A DNA stretch of 64,000 bases from Buchnera aphidicola (Melanaphis sacchari) (GCF_003096055.1 NZ_CP029161.1:1-64000), one strand, 5' to 3'. Counted from the first letter of the stretch, positions 43,574 through 53,213 are shown. Translations and numbers: made by a program. The notes: generated by a model not told the origin, from the sequence alone.

Positions 43574-43643
43574 ATTTTTAAGTATTAATTTTTATTTCTT
43601 AAAAATCTTTTTAAAACAAGAAAATAATATTAGAGGTATCTAA

Positions 43644-43871
43644 ATGGCACGCTACTTTCGTCGTCGTAAATTTTGTCGTTTTACTGCGGAAGGTATTCAA
43701 GATATAGATTATAAAGATATTATAATGTTAAAAAATTATATTACAGAAAATGGAAAGATCGTTCCCAGTCGAATTACCGGAACACGTGCTAAATATCAGC
43801 GTCAATTATCTCGTTGTATTAAAAAAGCACGATATCTTGCTTTGCTTCCATATACTGATCAACACCGCTAA
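43644..43871 (+). CDS. rpsR: 30S ribosomal protein S18
   Basis: This is a 75-residue S18 nearly identical to E. coli: [13 protein letters not shown] near the start, then [34 protein letters not shown]. It has higher GC than its neighbours, as usual for ribosomal genes here. GAGGTATC precedes the ATG. It pairs with S6 on the 30S platform. Confidence 0.99.
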   Translation: MARYFRRRKFCRFTAEGIQDIDYKDIIMLKNYITENGKIVPSRITGTRAKYQRQLSRCIKKARYLALLPYTDQHR

Positions 43872-43908
43872 AATTTTTCTAATAACACATTCTAAGAGAG
43901 AATAAAAA

Positions 43909-44361
43909 ATGGAAGTCATTCTTTTGTTAAAAATTAATAAATTAGGTAATTCAGGGGCTATTATTCGTGTAAAACCTGGTTATGCTAGAAATTTTTTAAT
44001 TCCTACAGGAAAAGCAATTTTAGCTAATAAAATAAATATTGAGTCTTTTGAAGCTCAGCGTATTGAATTAGAAAAAGAAGACACAAATAAATTTCTTATT
44101 GCTCAATCACGAGCTGAAAAAATAAAAAAAATAAAATCTATAACAATTTTATCTAAAGTTGGCAAAGAAGGAAAAATATTCGGTTCTGTAGGTATTAGGA
44201 ACATTATTAAAGAAATTTCTTTATTAGGTATCAAAATAAACAAAAAAGAAATACGTTTACCAAACGGAGTATTGCGTCATACAGGAGAGCACACAGTCGT
44301 TTTTCAGCCTCATCCTAAAATACATCAATATTTTATTGTTAATATAATTTCAAAGAAATAA
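43909..44361 (+). CDS. rplI: 50S ribosomal protein L9
   Basis: This is a 150-residue L9 with the N-terminal rRNA-binding part (LGNSGAIIRVKPGYARNFLIPTGKAI), a long connecting helix, and the C-terminal domain (KIFGSVG, LPNGVLRHTGEHTV). Length matches the family (149). It is the last gene of the rpsF-rpsR-rplI operon; AGAGAG precedes its start. Confidence 0.98.
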   Translation: MEVILLLKINKLGNSGAIIRVKPGYARNFLIPTGKAILANKINIESFEAQRIELEKEDTNKFLIAQSRAEKIKKIKSITILSKVGKEGKIFGSVGIRNIIKEISLLGIKINKKEIRLPNGVLRHTGEHTVVFQPHPKIHQYFIVNIISKK

Positions 44362-44401
44362 TTATAGATTAAATGTATTTAATTATTAATACAGGTATAC
44401 A

Positions 44402-45148
44402 ATGCTAAAAAAAGTATGTAAATTGGCACGCGTTGCTGGAAGTGCTATTATGGATATATATTCTTCTCAAGAAAATTTTATTAAGATATCTTATAAATTA
44501 AATAATACACCAATAACTAATGCCGATTATATATCAAATAATATTATTACGACAGGATTAACTTCTTTTTTTCCAAATATTCCTATATTATCTGAAGAAC
44601 AAAAACATCATTTAAAAAATTACAAATCTTGGAACATATATTGGTTAATTGATCCATTAGATGGAACGAAAGAATTTTTAAAAAAAAATGGAGAATTTAC
44701 AGTAAATATTAGTTTAATTCAAAAGGGTATTCCAATATTAGGTGTTTTATATGCTCCTTTTTTTGACATTTTATATTTTTCTTTTAATAAAAAAGCCTGG
44801 AAAGAAACATCAAAAGGTTGTGAAAGAATTTACGTTGCTCAATCTGATGTACCATTATTAATAACTAGTAGATCACATATAGATGATCAGCTAGAATATT
44901 ATTTGAGTACGTTAAAAAATTATAAAATAAAAAAATTAGGTTCATCATTAAAATTCGGCTATATAGCTGAAGGAACAGCTCAAATTTATCCGAGATTTGG
45001 AAGTACATATATTTGGGATACTGCTGCAGGTCATGCTATTGTAATTGCTTCTGGTGGAAAAATGCAAGCATTGAATGGAAGGAAACTAGATTATTTATTG
45101 TCTTCTCAATCTTCTTTAATTAATCCAGGATTTTTTGCTACTTCGTAA
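44402..45148 (+). CDS. cysQ: 3'(2'),5'-bisphosphate nucleotidase CysQ
   Basis: This 248-residue Mg-dependent phosphatase removes PAP, a by-product of sulfate assimilation. It has the inositol-phosphatase fold motifs SEEQ, WLIDPLDGTKEF and YIWDTAAGHAI, carrying the metal ligands. Length is near E. coli (246). It is the sulfur-pathway member of the window and suggests that PAPS-dependent sulfate reduction operates, or did until recently. dut follows 13 bases later. Confidence 0.96.
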   Translation: MLKKVCKLARVAGSAIMDIYSSQENFIKISYKLNNTPITNADYISNNIITTGLTSFFPNIPILSEEQKHHLKNYKSWNIYWLIDPLDGTKEFLKKNGEFTVNISLIQKGIPILGVLYAPFFDILYFSFNKKAWKETSKGCERIYVAQSDVPLLITSRSHIDDQLEYYLSTLKNYKIKKLGSSLKFGYIAEGTAQIYPRFGSTYIWDTAAGHAIVIASGGKMQALNGRKLDYLLSSQSSLINPGFFATS

Positions 45149-45161
45149 AGTTAAGTGTATT

Positions 45162-45617
45162 ATGTATAAAATTAAAATTAAAATATTAAATTCATGTATT
45201 AATAAAAAAAATTTTTTATTACCTAAGTATGCTACTTCTGGTTCATCAGGTTTAGATTTAAGAGCTTCTATAAAAGAAAAAATTTTATTGATTGCTAACG
45301 ATGTAATTTTAATTCCAACAGGAATTGCAATATACATCGAAAATCCTTATATTACCGCTTTAATTTTACCTCGTTCAGGATTAGGCCACAAAAATGGAAT
45401 TATCTTGGGAAATTCAGTTGGTTTAATTGATTCAGATTATCAAGGTGAATTAATGATATCTTTGTGGAATCGAAGTAAAAAAAATTTTTACATTAATCCA
45501 AATGATAGAATTGCTCAATTAGTTTTTGTTCCGATTATTAGACCTAATTTTTATATAGTAAATAATTTCAAAAAAACATTACGTTCAAAAAAAGGTTTCG
45601 GACATTCTGGCATGTAA
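45162..45617 (+). CDS. dut: dUTPase Dut
   Basis: This 151-residue trimeric enzyme cleaves dUTP to dUMP, keeping uracil out of DNA and supplying dTMP synthesis. Five conserved motifs are visible, including SGLDLRA, PRSGLGHKNGI, GLIDSDYQGEL, RIAQLVFVP and C-terminal GFGHSG. The start at 45162 (MYKIKIKIL) aligns with E. coli. An upstream in-frame start inside cysQ is unlikely. It is convergent with the broken pyrE. Confidence 0.97.
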   Translation: MYKIKIKILNSCINKKNFLLPKYATSGSSGLDLRASIKEKILLIANDVILIPTGIAIYIENPYITALILPRSGLGHKNGIILGNSVGLIDSDYQGELMISLWNRSKKNFYINPNDRIAQLVFVPIIRPNFYIVNNFKKTLRSKKGFGHSGM

Positions 45618-45633
45618 AATTTTAAATTATTTT

Positions 45634-46262
45634 TTAATAAAAATTATATTTTTCTTGGTATTCAATTATTTTTTTTCCATATTTTTTTAATTCTTCGATT
45701 TTTAAAACGTATGAAATAAATTCATTAATTTTAATAATTGAATTTATTTTGTATTTTTCTTTTTCGTGCCTATTAATACTTATTTTTTTTTCTTCTCTGT
45801 CTAATAATACAAAAATTGAAACTATTTTAGATTTTTCATTTTTAATTATTTCAATAGCTTGTTTTATTGACGCCCCTGATGTAACAACATCATCTAAAAT
45901 AATAATTTTTTTATTTTTTATTTTTTCGCCTATTAAAAATCCTTTTTCTCCATGTTTTTTTTGTTCTTTTCTATTGAAACAATATGGAATATTTACATTA
46001 TATTTATTTTTTAGAGCGATGGAAGTAGCTACGACAATGGGAATTCCTTTATATGCAGAACCGAATAATACATCAAATTGAATATTTGAATTTATTATAG
46101 CTTTTGCGTAAATTAAACCAATTTCAAATATATCTTTTCCTGCACATAAAATTCCAGAATTGAAAAAATAAGGACTGATGCGTTTAGATTTTAAAACAAA
46201 TTTTCCGAAAGTTAAAACTTTTTTTTTATAAGAAATTTAATAAATGTTTCTTTATAATTCAC
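45634..46262 (-). pseudogene. pyrE: Orotate phosphoribosyltransferase PyrE, frameshifted in poly(A)
   Basis: PyrE makes OMP in pyrimidine synthesis. GTG 46262, with GGAG upstream, opens NYKETFIKFLIKKK. At an A9 tract (plus T9, 46219-46227) the reading is one base short. In the shifted frame the protein runs unbroken to 45634: FGKFVLKSKRISPYFFNSG, GSAYKGIP and the PRPP motif ILDDVVTSGAS. With A10 the product is 209 residues (E. coli 213). The conserved frame has no ATG, so simple gene callers miss it. No other lesion is seen. Confidence 0.88.
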
Positions 46263-46334
46263 TCAATTGAGCTCCAATTAATTATTAAATTTTAGATTTA
46301 TTTTTTAGTAATAAAAAATAATTTAAATATTTTA

Positions 46335-46407
46335 TGGCCCTTGCTGGATTTGAACCAGCGACCAAGCGATTATGAGTCGCTTGCTCTGACCACTGAGCTA
46401 AAGGGCC
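46335..46407 (-). tRNA. ileX: tRNA-Ile2 (CAT anticodon, lysidine type)
   Basis: Minus strand: acceptor GGCCCTT pairs with AAGGGCC, anticodon loop CTCATAA with CAT. The body closely matches E. coli ileX (GACTCATAATCGCTTGG), not an elongator or initiator Met tRNA, so the C34 is expected to be converted to lysidine to read AUA. CCA is not encoded. Confidence 0.9.
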
Positions 46408-46541
46408 ATAATTTTTTTATTCCTTTACTATAAATCAATTTTTATTAATAATCTAGATTTCTTTTATTTTTTTTTAATTTATTTTTTATTTTATATATAT
46501 ATTTGACAGATATATAAAATTTTGATATAAATACTCTTTAT

Positions 46542-46614
46542 TCCTCTGTAGTTCAGTTGGCAGAACGGCGGACTGTTAATCCGTATGTCACTGGTTCGAA
46601 TCCAGTCAGGGGAG
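46542..46614 (+). tRNA. asnT: tRNA-Asn (GTT anticodon)
   Basis: The acceptor TCCTCTG pairs with CAGGGGA through one T-G wobble. The anticodon loop CTGTTAA gives GTT, the T-arm is CTGGTTCGAATCCAG, the discriminator is G, and CCA is not encoded. It is oriented opposite to the neighbouring tRNA-Ile2. Confidence 0.96.
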
Positions 46615-46933
46615 AAAAAATTTTTTTAAAATCTTTTTAAATTTAATAGTTTCATTTCTTACAATATTTTTCCTTTCTTAAAATATTTCATCAAATTTTT
46701 TTAATCATGATTTTTTAAAATAGTTTAAGTTTTATATGAGAATAAATTAAAATTTAAGCTTTTTTAAAGCGGAAGTATATTTTTTTAAATCATTTAAATT
46801 CTTTAATATTACATTTTATAAAAGATAAAAGTATAAAAAAATTTAAAACGATTAATAAAATATTTAGTCTTAAATTACATCTAATTTGTCATATTTTAAA
46901 AAAATTTGTAAATTCCTTTTAAAATCCTTTAAT
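46615..46933. other. AT-rich spacer before sbcB
   Basis: This spacer of about 320 bases lies between tRNA-Asn and sbcB. It holds only A/T runs, with no recognisable gene, RNA or remnant. A TTG at 46886 is in frame with sbcB but is not favoured as its start. Confidence 0.6.
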
Positions 46934-48391
46934 ATGAAAAAAATTATAGAAACATATAAAAAAAATAATTCTGATTTTTTGTTTTATGATTATGAAACTT
47001 TTGGAACTCATACATCTTTAGATAGACCTGCTCAATTTGCATCTATTAGAACCGATCAAAATTTAAATATTATTGAAGAGCCTCAATGTTTTTACTGTTT
47101 TCCATCCGATGATTATTTACCTGACCCCAATGCAGTTTTAATAACTGGTATTACTCCGCAATATACAGAAAAATACGGTAGTAATGAATATAAATTTGCT
47201 AAAAAAATACATAATATTTTAATAACTCCTAATACTTGTATAGTTGGTTATAACAATATTATTTTTGATGACGAAATTACAAGGAATATATTTTATCGTA
47301 ATTTTTTTGATCCTTATGAATGGAGTTGGAAAAACAATAATTCTCGTTGGGATTTGTTAAATATTGTTCGAGCATGTCATGCTTTAAGACCTGATGGTAT
47401 AAAATGGCCTAAGAATGAATTTGGTGTTCCTATATTCAAATTATCAGAATTGACTAAAATAAATCATATATTACACAATAATGTTCATGATGCTACGTCA
47501 GATGTTTATGCTACTATTAAAATAGCAAAATTAATAAAAAAAAAGCATCCAAAATTATTTAATTTTTTTTACAAACATCGAAAAAAAGATATTTTATATA
47601 AATCAGTAAAAATAGAAAGTTTTAAACCAGTAATTTATATTTCTAGTTATTTCGGGGCTATAAGAAATAATAGTAGTTGTATATTACCTATAACCTGGGA
47701 TTTAAATAATAAAAATGTATTAATTGCTATTGATTTATTTAAGGATGTTAAAAAATTAATTGCCTTCTTAAAAAAGAAGCCTTTAAGTAATATTTTTTTT
47801 GAAAATATATTTGACTTGGGAGTGATACTAGTGCATCTTAATCGTTGTCCTATTTTAGCGCCTATTCAATCTTTGCGTATAAAAGATATAAAACGATTAA
47901 ATTTTGATATAGACCTATATAAAAACAGAGTTAATTTAATTAAGGAAAATTTATTTTTGATTAGAAAGGTAAATAAACTTTTATTTCGTCGTAATTCATA
48001 TTCTGTTTCTTCAAATGTAGATTTACAATTGTATAATAGTTTTTTTAATATTCATGATAAAAAATTAGTTAATTTGATTAATCAAACTAAACCGCATCAT
48101 TTAAAGAATATTCAACCAAATTTTTATGATATTCGTTTAAACTGTTTATTTTTTCGCTATAAAGCTCGTAATTTTTTTGATGTACTTAATAAAAATGAAA
48201 AAAAAATTTGGCTTGAATATTGTTTGAATATCTTTAATGCTTCTTATTTAAGAAAATATTTTTATGATATTAAAATACTATTAAATAAACATTCTAATGA
48301 CATTAAAAATATCAATTTGTTGTATGACTTATTAAAATACTTATGTAAAAAATATAAAAGTTTATTTCATAAAAAAAATAAATTAATATAA
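46934..48391 (+). CDS. sbcB: Exodeoxyribonuclease I
   Basis: This is a 485-residue DnaQ-type 3'-5' ssDNA exonuclease (ExoI). It has motif I FLFYDYETFGTH, GYNNIIFDDEITRNIFYRNFFDPYEWSW and motif III HDATSDVYATI. The C-terminal SH3-like and helical parts are more divergent (Lys/Asn rich). The start at 46934 aligns best with E. coli (475 aa). There is no clear ribosome binding site. Its 3' end overlaps murI by 9 bases, tail to tail. Confidence 0.95.
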   Translation: MKKIIETYKKNNSDFLFYDYETFGTHTSLDRPAQFASIRTDQNLNIIEEPQCFYCFPSDDYLPDPNAVLITGITPQYTEKYGSNEYKFAKKIHNILITPNTCIVGYNNIIFDDEITRNIFYRNFFDPYEWSWKNNNSRWDLLNIVRACHALRPDGIKWPKNEFGVPIFKLSELTKINHILHNNVHDATSDVYATIKIAKLIKKKHPKLFNFFYKHRKKDILYKSVKIESFKPVIYISSYFGAIRNNSSCILPITWDLNNKNVLIAIDLFKDVKKLIAFLKKKPLSNIFFENIFDLGVILVHLNRCPILAPIQSLRIKDIKRLNFDIDLYKNRVNLIKENLFLIRKVNKLLFRRNSYSVSSNVDLQLYNSFFNIHDKKLVNLINQTKPHHLKNIQPNFYDIRLNCLFFRYKARNFFDVLNKNEKKIWLEYCLNIFNASYLRKYFYDIKILLNKHSNDIKNINLLYDLLKYLCKKYKSLFHKKNKLI

Positions 48392-49168
48392 ACTTATCTT
48401 TTTTAATTTAGAAAAATTATATTTTTTTAATAAAAATAATAGTTGTTCAATATTTTTATCATTCTTAGAATATAAAAAAATATTCTCTTTGATATTTTGG
48501 TTATCTAAATATCGACAAATTTTTTTTTTAACTTTACTAATAATTAAATCTTGTGGATTTATAAGGATAGTAGATTTTTTTTTAAAAATTTTTTTAATTT
48601 CTTTTTCAATAAATGAAAAATGAGTACATCCTAGTATAATTGTATCAGGAAAAGTCAGACAATCACTCCATGGTTTAAAAATATTTTTTATTTCTGTATT
48701 AGAAATCGATAAATTTCTAATTTTATTTTCAGATATTCTAGCTAATTTATTAGTAGCTATAATTTTTATATTATTTAAATAAGAATATTTACTTATTATT
48801 TTTTTAACGTATGCACTATTTATTGTTGCATGTGTTGCTATTAATCCGATATGTTTATTTTTTGTTATATTTGAAGCGTGTTTAAGAGAGGGTAAAATTC
48901 CTATTATTGGTATATGAAAAATATTTTTTAAAATTTCTAAAGATGTTGTAGATACTGTATTACAACCTATAATTACTATTTTAATAGGGTATTTTTCTTT
49001 TATTTTTTTTATAATTTTTATACTTCTTTTTATAAGAAACTGTTTCTTTTTTTTTCCATACGGAAAAGCTTCGTTATCGAAAACGTAAATATAATTTATT
49101 TCTGGAATTTCTTTTTTTATAATATTAAGTATAGATAAACCGCCTATACCGGAATCAAAAATAAGCAT
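48383..49168 (-). CDS. murI: Glutamate racemase MurI
   Basis: This 261-residue enzyme makes D-glutamate for peptidoglycan. The N-terminal FDSGIGGLSIL, the catalytic Cys in GCNTVS and the second catalytic Cys in LGCTHFSF are all present. The N-terminal extension of E. coli MurI (about 20 residues, activator binding) is absent. It overlaps sbcB tail to tail. With dapF it supports a real, if thin, cell wall. Confidence 0.95.
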   Translation of the reverse strand: MLIFDSGIGGLSILNIIKKEIPEINYIYVFDNEAFPYGKKKKQFLIKRSIKIIKKIKEKYPIKIVIIGCNTVSTTSLEILKNIFHIPIIGILPSLKHASNITKNKHIGLIATHATINSAYVKKIISKYSYLNNIKIIATNKLARISENKIRNLSISNTEIKNIFKPWSDCLTFPDTIILGCTHFSFIEKEIKKIFKKKSTILINPQDLIISKVKKKICRYLDNQNIKENIFLYSKNDKNIEQLLFLLKKYNFSKLKKISLY

Positions 49169-49203
49169 TTTTTGAATGAAATAAATTTTTATAAAATTAA
49201 TAT

Positions 49204-49437
49204 TTATTTTTTGAATAAAAATAATTGCATATAATTTTCTATTTTTTTTCTATCTTCTTTTTTTATCATATTCAGTTTTTGTTCATTAATAATTTTAGTT
49301 TGTTCTATAATCCATTTTTCCCAAGCTATTTTAGATATTTCTTTATATATTTTTTTTCCTAATATACCTGGATAAGGTGGATACTTATGACCTTCAGATT
49401 TTTTTTTTAAAAATGTACAAAAAATTATACGACTCAT
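49204..49437 (-). CDS. yggX: YggX, Fe(II)-trafficking protein
   Basis: This 77-residue protein protects Fe-S clusters from oxidative damage. It has SRIIFCTFLKKKSEG with the conserved Cys7, YPGILGKKIYKEISK and INEQKLNMI. It is shorter than E. coli YggX (91) because the C-terminal tail is missing. It follows mutY by 21 bases, as in E. coli, where it is cotranscribed with mutY, itself an Fe-S enzyme. Confidence 0.94.
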   Translation of the reverse strand: MSRIIFCTFLKKKSEGHKYPPYPGILGKKIYKEISKIAWEKWIIEQTKIINEQKLNMIKKEDRKKIENYMQLFLFKK

Positions 49438-49458
49438 TTGTACTCCTGTTTTAAAAAT

Positions 49459-50499
49459 TTATTTTAATATGTTTAATATTTTCTTGACTGGTTTAGGAAA
49501 TCCTATTTTTTGAGGATTTTTGGAATTATACCAAATTCCTGTATTATTTAAACTAATAAATTTTTTAGTAGAATACAGCTCAATTAATATAGGATTGATG
49601 CATAATTTAACATGACTTAGTGTATGATTAAAAGATGCTAATTTACTTTTTTGATTTAAATCTATTTCATTTTTTTGAAACCATTGAGTCAAATTTTTTA
49701 TGCTTTCAAAATATGGAAAGCAAAATAAATTATTCCAAATTGTTTTTTGTTGGTTTTTTTTTATCCAAAATTTGTCTTTATATTTAATAATAACAAACCA
49801 ATATTTTTTTTTTAATTTTATTTTTTTATTTTTTTTAGTAGGATATTTTTCCCATTCTTTATTTTTATAAGCAATACAATTTTGTTTTAAGGGACAATCA
49901 TTACATTTTGGATTAATAGTAGTACAAATAAGAGCCCCTACATCCATAATTCCTTGATTAAATTTTCCAGTATTGTTTATTGGAATAAGACGTTCTATTA
50001 AATGCCATAATTTTTTTTCTACTTTTGTTTCTTTTACGTGCCCTTTAATACCATAGTATCGAGTGAGAATTCTTTTTACATTACCTTCTAATATCGGAAA
50101 GGAATAGTTTAAAGTTAAAGATAGAATTGCTCCTGCTGTTGACCTACCAATACCTGGAAATTTAATAATATTTGAAAAATTTTTTGGAAATTTTCCTTTA
50201 TAGTCCTTTTGGATGATTTTTGCCGTTTTATAAATGTTTTCAGCTCTTTTGTAATATCCAAGGCCGCTCCATAAATAAAGTATATCATCTGGTTTACTTT
50301 TATTTAAAGAATTTATATTTGGAAATTTTTTTATAAACTTTTCAAAATATGGAATGACAGTTTTTACTGTTGTTTGTTGTAACATTATTTCTGAAATCCA
50401 AACTTTATATAATGTTTTTTCACGTTGCCATGGAAGATTTTTTCTTCCACATGTATGATACCAATTGAGGATTAATTGGGAAAAATTATGTGTCGTCAT
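49459..50499 (-). CDS. mutY: Adenine DNA glycosylase MutY
   Basis: This 346-residue Fe-S glycosylase removes A mispaired with 8-oxoG. It has WISEIMLQQTTV, the HhH motif FPGIGRSTAGAI, and GNVKRILTR with DVGALICT (catalytic Asp). The cluster ligands are in C-T-T-I-N-P-K-C-N-D-C-P-L-K-Q-N-C, and a C-terminal NUDIX-like oxoG-recognition domain follows. Length is near E. coli (350). Retention of this repair gene guards against GC-to-TA change, notable in so AT-rich a genome. Confidence 0.96.
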   Translation of the reverse strand: MTTHNFSQLILNWYHTCGRKNLPWQREKTLYKVWISEIMLQQTTVKTVIPYFEKFIKKFPNINSLNKSKPDDILYLWSGLGYYKRAENIYKTAKIIQKDYKGKFPKNFSNIIKFPGIGRSTAGAILSLTLNYSFPILEGNVKRILTRYYGIKGHVKETKVEKKLWHLIERLIPINNTGKFNQGIMDVGALICTTINPKCNDCPLKQNCIAYKNKEWEKYPTKKNKKIKLKKKYWFVIIKYKDKFWIKKNQQKTIWNNLFCFPYFESIKNLTQWFQKNEIDLNQKSKLASFNHTLSHVKLCINPILIELYSTKKFISLNNTGIWYNSKNPQKIGFPKPVKKILNILK

Positions 50500-50612
50500 T
50501 ATTTATAAGATTTATTTTAAGAGAATAATTTAATATATTTTTTTAAAAAAAAGTTATAATATAGGTATATTTAGTTAAATTTTTTTGAGATTAATAGAAT
50601 CTTTAATTTAAA

Positions 50613-51332
50613 ATGAAAAATAATATTATAACACCGATATATGATAAAAATGGAATTTTTTTAAGAAAAAATCATAGTTTTATTTGTCGTTCAGGCCGCA
50701 TAACCAAGTCTCAATTAAAATCGATTAAGAAGTATTGGCCATTATTTGGTATTGATTTTCAATTAATCCCATTAAATTTTACATCTATTTTTTGTTCTTC
50801 TTCTCCAGTTATTTTAGAAATTGGTTTTGGATCAGGAGAATCTTTAATAAATAATGCAATTAATTTTCCTAATAAAAACTTTTTAGGCATTGAAGTATAT
50901 AAATCAGGAATAGGTTCTTGTCTAAATTATATTAAATCTTATAAAATTAATAATTTAAAAATTATTTGTTATGATGCAGTTGAAGTAATTGATAAAATGA
51001 TTTTAAATAATAGTTTGTCAAAAATACAAATTTTTTTTCCGGATCCTTGGCCTAAATATAGACACCATAAAAGAAGAATGATACAAGCTTCTTTTTTAAA
51101 AAAAGTATTAAAAAAATTAATTATAGGTGGTATTTTGCATATTGCAACAGATTCAGGGAATTATTCCGATTATATATTACAAACGATTAAATATATTAAA
51201 AATTATATAAAATTACCAAAAAATAAATTTTTTTCCGAATTAGTAATGCTGCGAAAAGCAACAAAATTTGAAAAAAAAGCACATTCTTTAGGAAATAAAA
51301 TTTTTGATTTAATTTTTATATCTCAAAAATAA
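50613..51332 (+). CDS. trmB: tRNA (guanine46-N7)-methyltransferase TrmB
   Basis: This is a 239-residue SAM methyltransferase forming m7G46 in tRNA. It has the SAM site ILEIGFGSGESL, the family signature FFPDPWPKYRHHKRRM and the C-terminal KATKFEKKAHSLGNKIFDL. Length equals E. coli TrmB (239). It is divergent from mutY as in E. coli. Its stop lies 8 bases from the end of the convergent hemW with no terminator between them. Confidence 0.96.
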   Translation: MKNNIITPIYDKNGIFLRKNHSFICRSGRITKSQLKSIKKYWPLFGIDFQLIPLNFTSIFCSSSPVILEIGFGSGESLINNAINFPNKNFLGIEVYKSGIGSCLNYIKSYKINNLKIICYDAVEVIDKMILNNSLSKIQIFFPDPWPKYRHHKRRMIQASFLKKVLKKLIIGGILHIATDSGNYSDYILQTIKYIKNYIKLPKNKFFSELVMLRKATKFEKKAHSLGNKIFDLIFISQK

Positions 51333-51340
51333 ATATTTAC

Positions 51341-52471
51341 TCAGTCCAAAAAAATTTTTAATAATGAATTAAGAAAAAGTTTCCCCTTTTTCGTTGTTTT
51401 CCAGAAATCTTTGGTTTCTTTTATATATCCCTTTGTAAGGGCCTTATTGATATTTTTTTTAATATCAATTAAATTAATATTTGTTCTTTCTTTAAATTTT
51501 TTTTTAAAAATAGGTTTATACAACCTAAAAGAGTTCATGAAATATTCAAAAGGAATATCTTTTTTAGCAATATTTTTTTTAATATTTAAATAATTTCCAT
51601 TTATGAAATCATTTATATTTTTATTCTTAACTAGTCTAATAATATCTCCGTTTTTTTGCGTTATTTTTCCATGAGCATTGCATCCTATTCCTAAATAATC
51701 ACCAAAATTCCAATAATTAAGATTATGCTTACATTTGTATTTTGATTTTGAATAGGAAGATATTTCGTATTTTTTATATCCTGATTTTTTTAGAAATTTA
51801 TCTCCTTGATTAAATATTTGAAAAATAATTTTTTCATTAGGTAAAGTTGGTTTTTTAAAATAAAAAACAGTATTTGGTTCAATAGTTAATTGATACCATG
51901 ATATATGCGGTGCTTTATATTTTATAGCAAGCATTAGATCTGATAGAGCGTTTTCTAATGATTGATTTGGTAATCCATACATAATATCTAGATTAAAATT
52001 ATTATTTATTTTTTTTATTTTTTCTACAGTTTTAATTGCTTCATATTTATCATATGTACGTTCTATTTTTTTTAATAAATCGGAATTAAATGTTTGAATT
52101 CCTAAGGAAAATCGGTTAATACCAGCTTTTTTATAACCTTCGAAGCGTTGATATTCTATTTTTTTAGGATTAGCTTCTATAGTAATTTCTGCTATTTTAG
52201 AAACTTTAACTCTTTTTTTAATTCCATTAATTAAATTTTTTATAGAAGATACTTTTAGTAAACTAGGCGTTCCACCGCCAATAAAAATATTTTTTATTGT
52301 TCTTTGATTAATTAAAGATAAATCACTTTCTAAATCTTTTAGTAGATTTTTAATATAATTATTTTCTGGAATTGAACCTTTATGAACATATGAATAAAAA
52401 TCACAATATCCGCATTTTTTCAAACACCAAGGAATATGAATATATAAACTAATAGGAGGTAATTTGAGCAT
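51341..52471 (-). CDS. hemW: HemW, radical-SAM haem chaperone-like protein
   Basis: This is a 376-residue radical-SAM protein, close to E. coli YggW/HemW (378). It has the cluster motif CLKKCGYCDF (CxxxCxxC), IFIGGGTPSLL, FSLGIQTFN, and WYQLTIEPNTVF. HemW delivers haem in other bacteria and lacks the second residue set of HemN. With a partly lost haem pathway its role here is unclear. yggS lies 12 bases upstream, so they are probably cotranscribed. Confidence 0.94.
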   Translation of the reverse strand: MLKLPPISLYIHIPWCLKKCGYCDFYSYVHKGSIPENNYIKNLLKDLESDLSLINQRTIKNIFIGGGTPSLLKVSSIKNLINGIKKRVKVSKIAEITIEANPKKIEYQRFEGYKKAGINRFSLGIQTFNSDLLKKIERTYDKYEAIKTVEKIKKINNNFNLDIMYGLPNQSLENALSDLMLAIKYKAPHISWYQLTIEPNTVFYFKKPTLPNEKIIFQIFNQGDKFLKKSGYKKYEISSYSKSKYKCKHNLNYWNFGDYLGIGCNAHGKITQKNGDIIRLVKNKNINDFINGNYLNIKKNIAKKDIPFEYFMNSFRLYKPIFKKKFKERTNINLIDIKKNINKALTKGYIKETKDFWKTTKKGKLFLNSLLKIFLD

Positions 52472-52483
52472 AATTTTCTAAAT

Positions 52484-53179
52484 TCATAATACTTTCATAT
52501 TATTTTGATTAAAAATACAATGTCCAATTCTTATCATATTGCTTCCATGAAGTAAAGCAACATCTTTATCAAAACTAGTTCCTAATGATAGTGTATCTAC
52601 TGATTTATATTTTTTTTTAAGTTCATTAAATATTATTTTTGCTTGTTTATAGTAATTATTATTGATAATTTGGTTTTCTACCGGAGGCATAATCATTATT
52701 CCGCGAAAATTTAAATTAGGCATTATAGAAACAACTTTTGCTAATTTTTTGTAATTTTTTACGCAAATACCATTTTTATTTAAATTTTTAGAAATATTAA
52801 TTTGTATTAAAACATTCATTGGAAAATTTTTTTTTATTCTATACTTATTAAGTAGAATAGCAATTTTTTCACGATCAATTGTTTGGCACCAATCAAAATA
52901 TTTTGCAATAATTTTGCTTTTTTTAGATTGAACTTTTCCAATAAAATGCCAAACTATGTTTTTATATTTTTTTAATTTTTTAATTTTAATAATACCTTCT
53001 TGAAGATAATTTTCTCCAAATTCATAAAGTCCAGACGAAATTGCTAATTTTATTTTTTTTGTTGTTTGATTTTTGGTAACAGCGACAATTCTTAAATTAG
53101 TTAAAGAGATATTTTTTTTTCTTGACATTTCTTTTATTTTTTTTTTAATATTTTTAATATTAATATTAATATTATTCAT
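52484..53179 (-). CDS. yggS: PLP homeostasis protein YggS
   Basis: This is a 231-residue single-domain PLP-binding protein (PLPBP family) that buffers free PLP and influences amino acid metabolism. The PLP lysine is in RIVAVTKNQT (Lys36-type). FGENYLQEG, WHFIGKVQSKK and the C-terminal phosphate-binding LSLGTSFD and IRIGHCIF are present. Length is close to E. coli (234). It is part of the hemW-yggS-ruvX-gshB minus-strand block. Confidence 0.95.
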   Translation of the reverse strand: MNNININIKNIKKKIKEMSRKKNISLTNLRIVAVTKNQTTKKIKLAISSGLYEFGENYLQEGIIKIKKLKKYKNIVWHFIGKVQSKKSKIIAKYFDWCQTIDREKIAILLNKYRIKKNFPMNVLIQINISKNLNKNGICVKNYKKLAKVVSIMPNLNFRGIMIMPPVENQIINNNYYKQAKIIFNELKKKYKSVDTLSLGTSFDKDVALLHGSNMIRIGHCIFNQNNMKVL

Positions 53180-53213
53180 TGTATAAATAGATTTATTAAG
53201 TTTAGTAGCATTA

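Noticed and set aside
45749..46081. Plus-strand open frame of 110 codons
   Set aside because: It is antisense to the conserved pyrE frame; the low-complexity hydrophobic translation is an artefact of AT-rich sequence.
46335..46407. tRNA with CAT anticodon as elongator Met
   Set aside because: Body sequence and acceptor match E. coli ileX and not metT or initiator Met genes.
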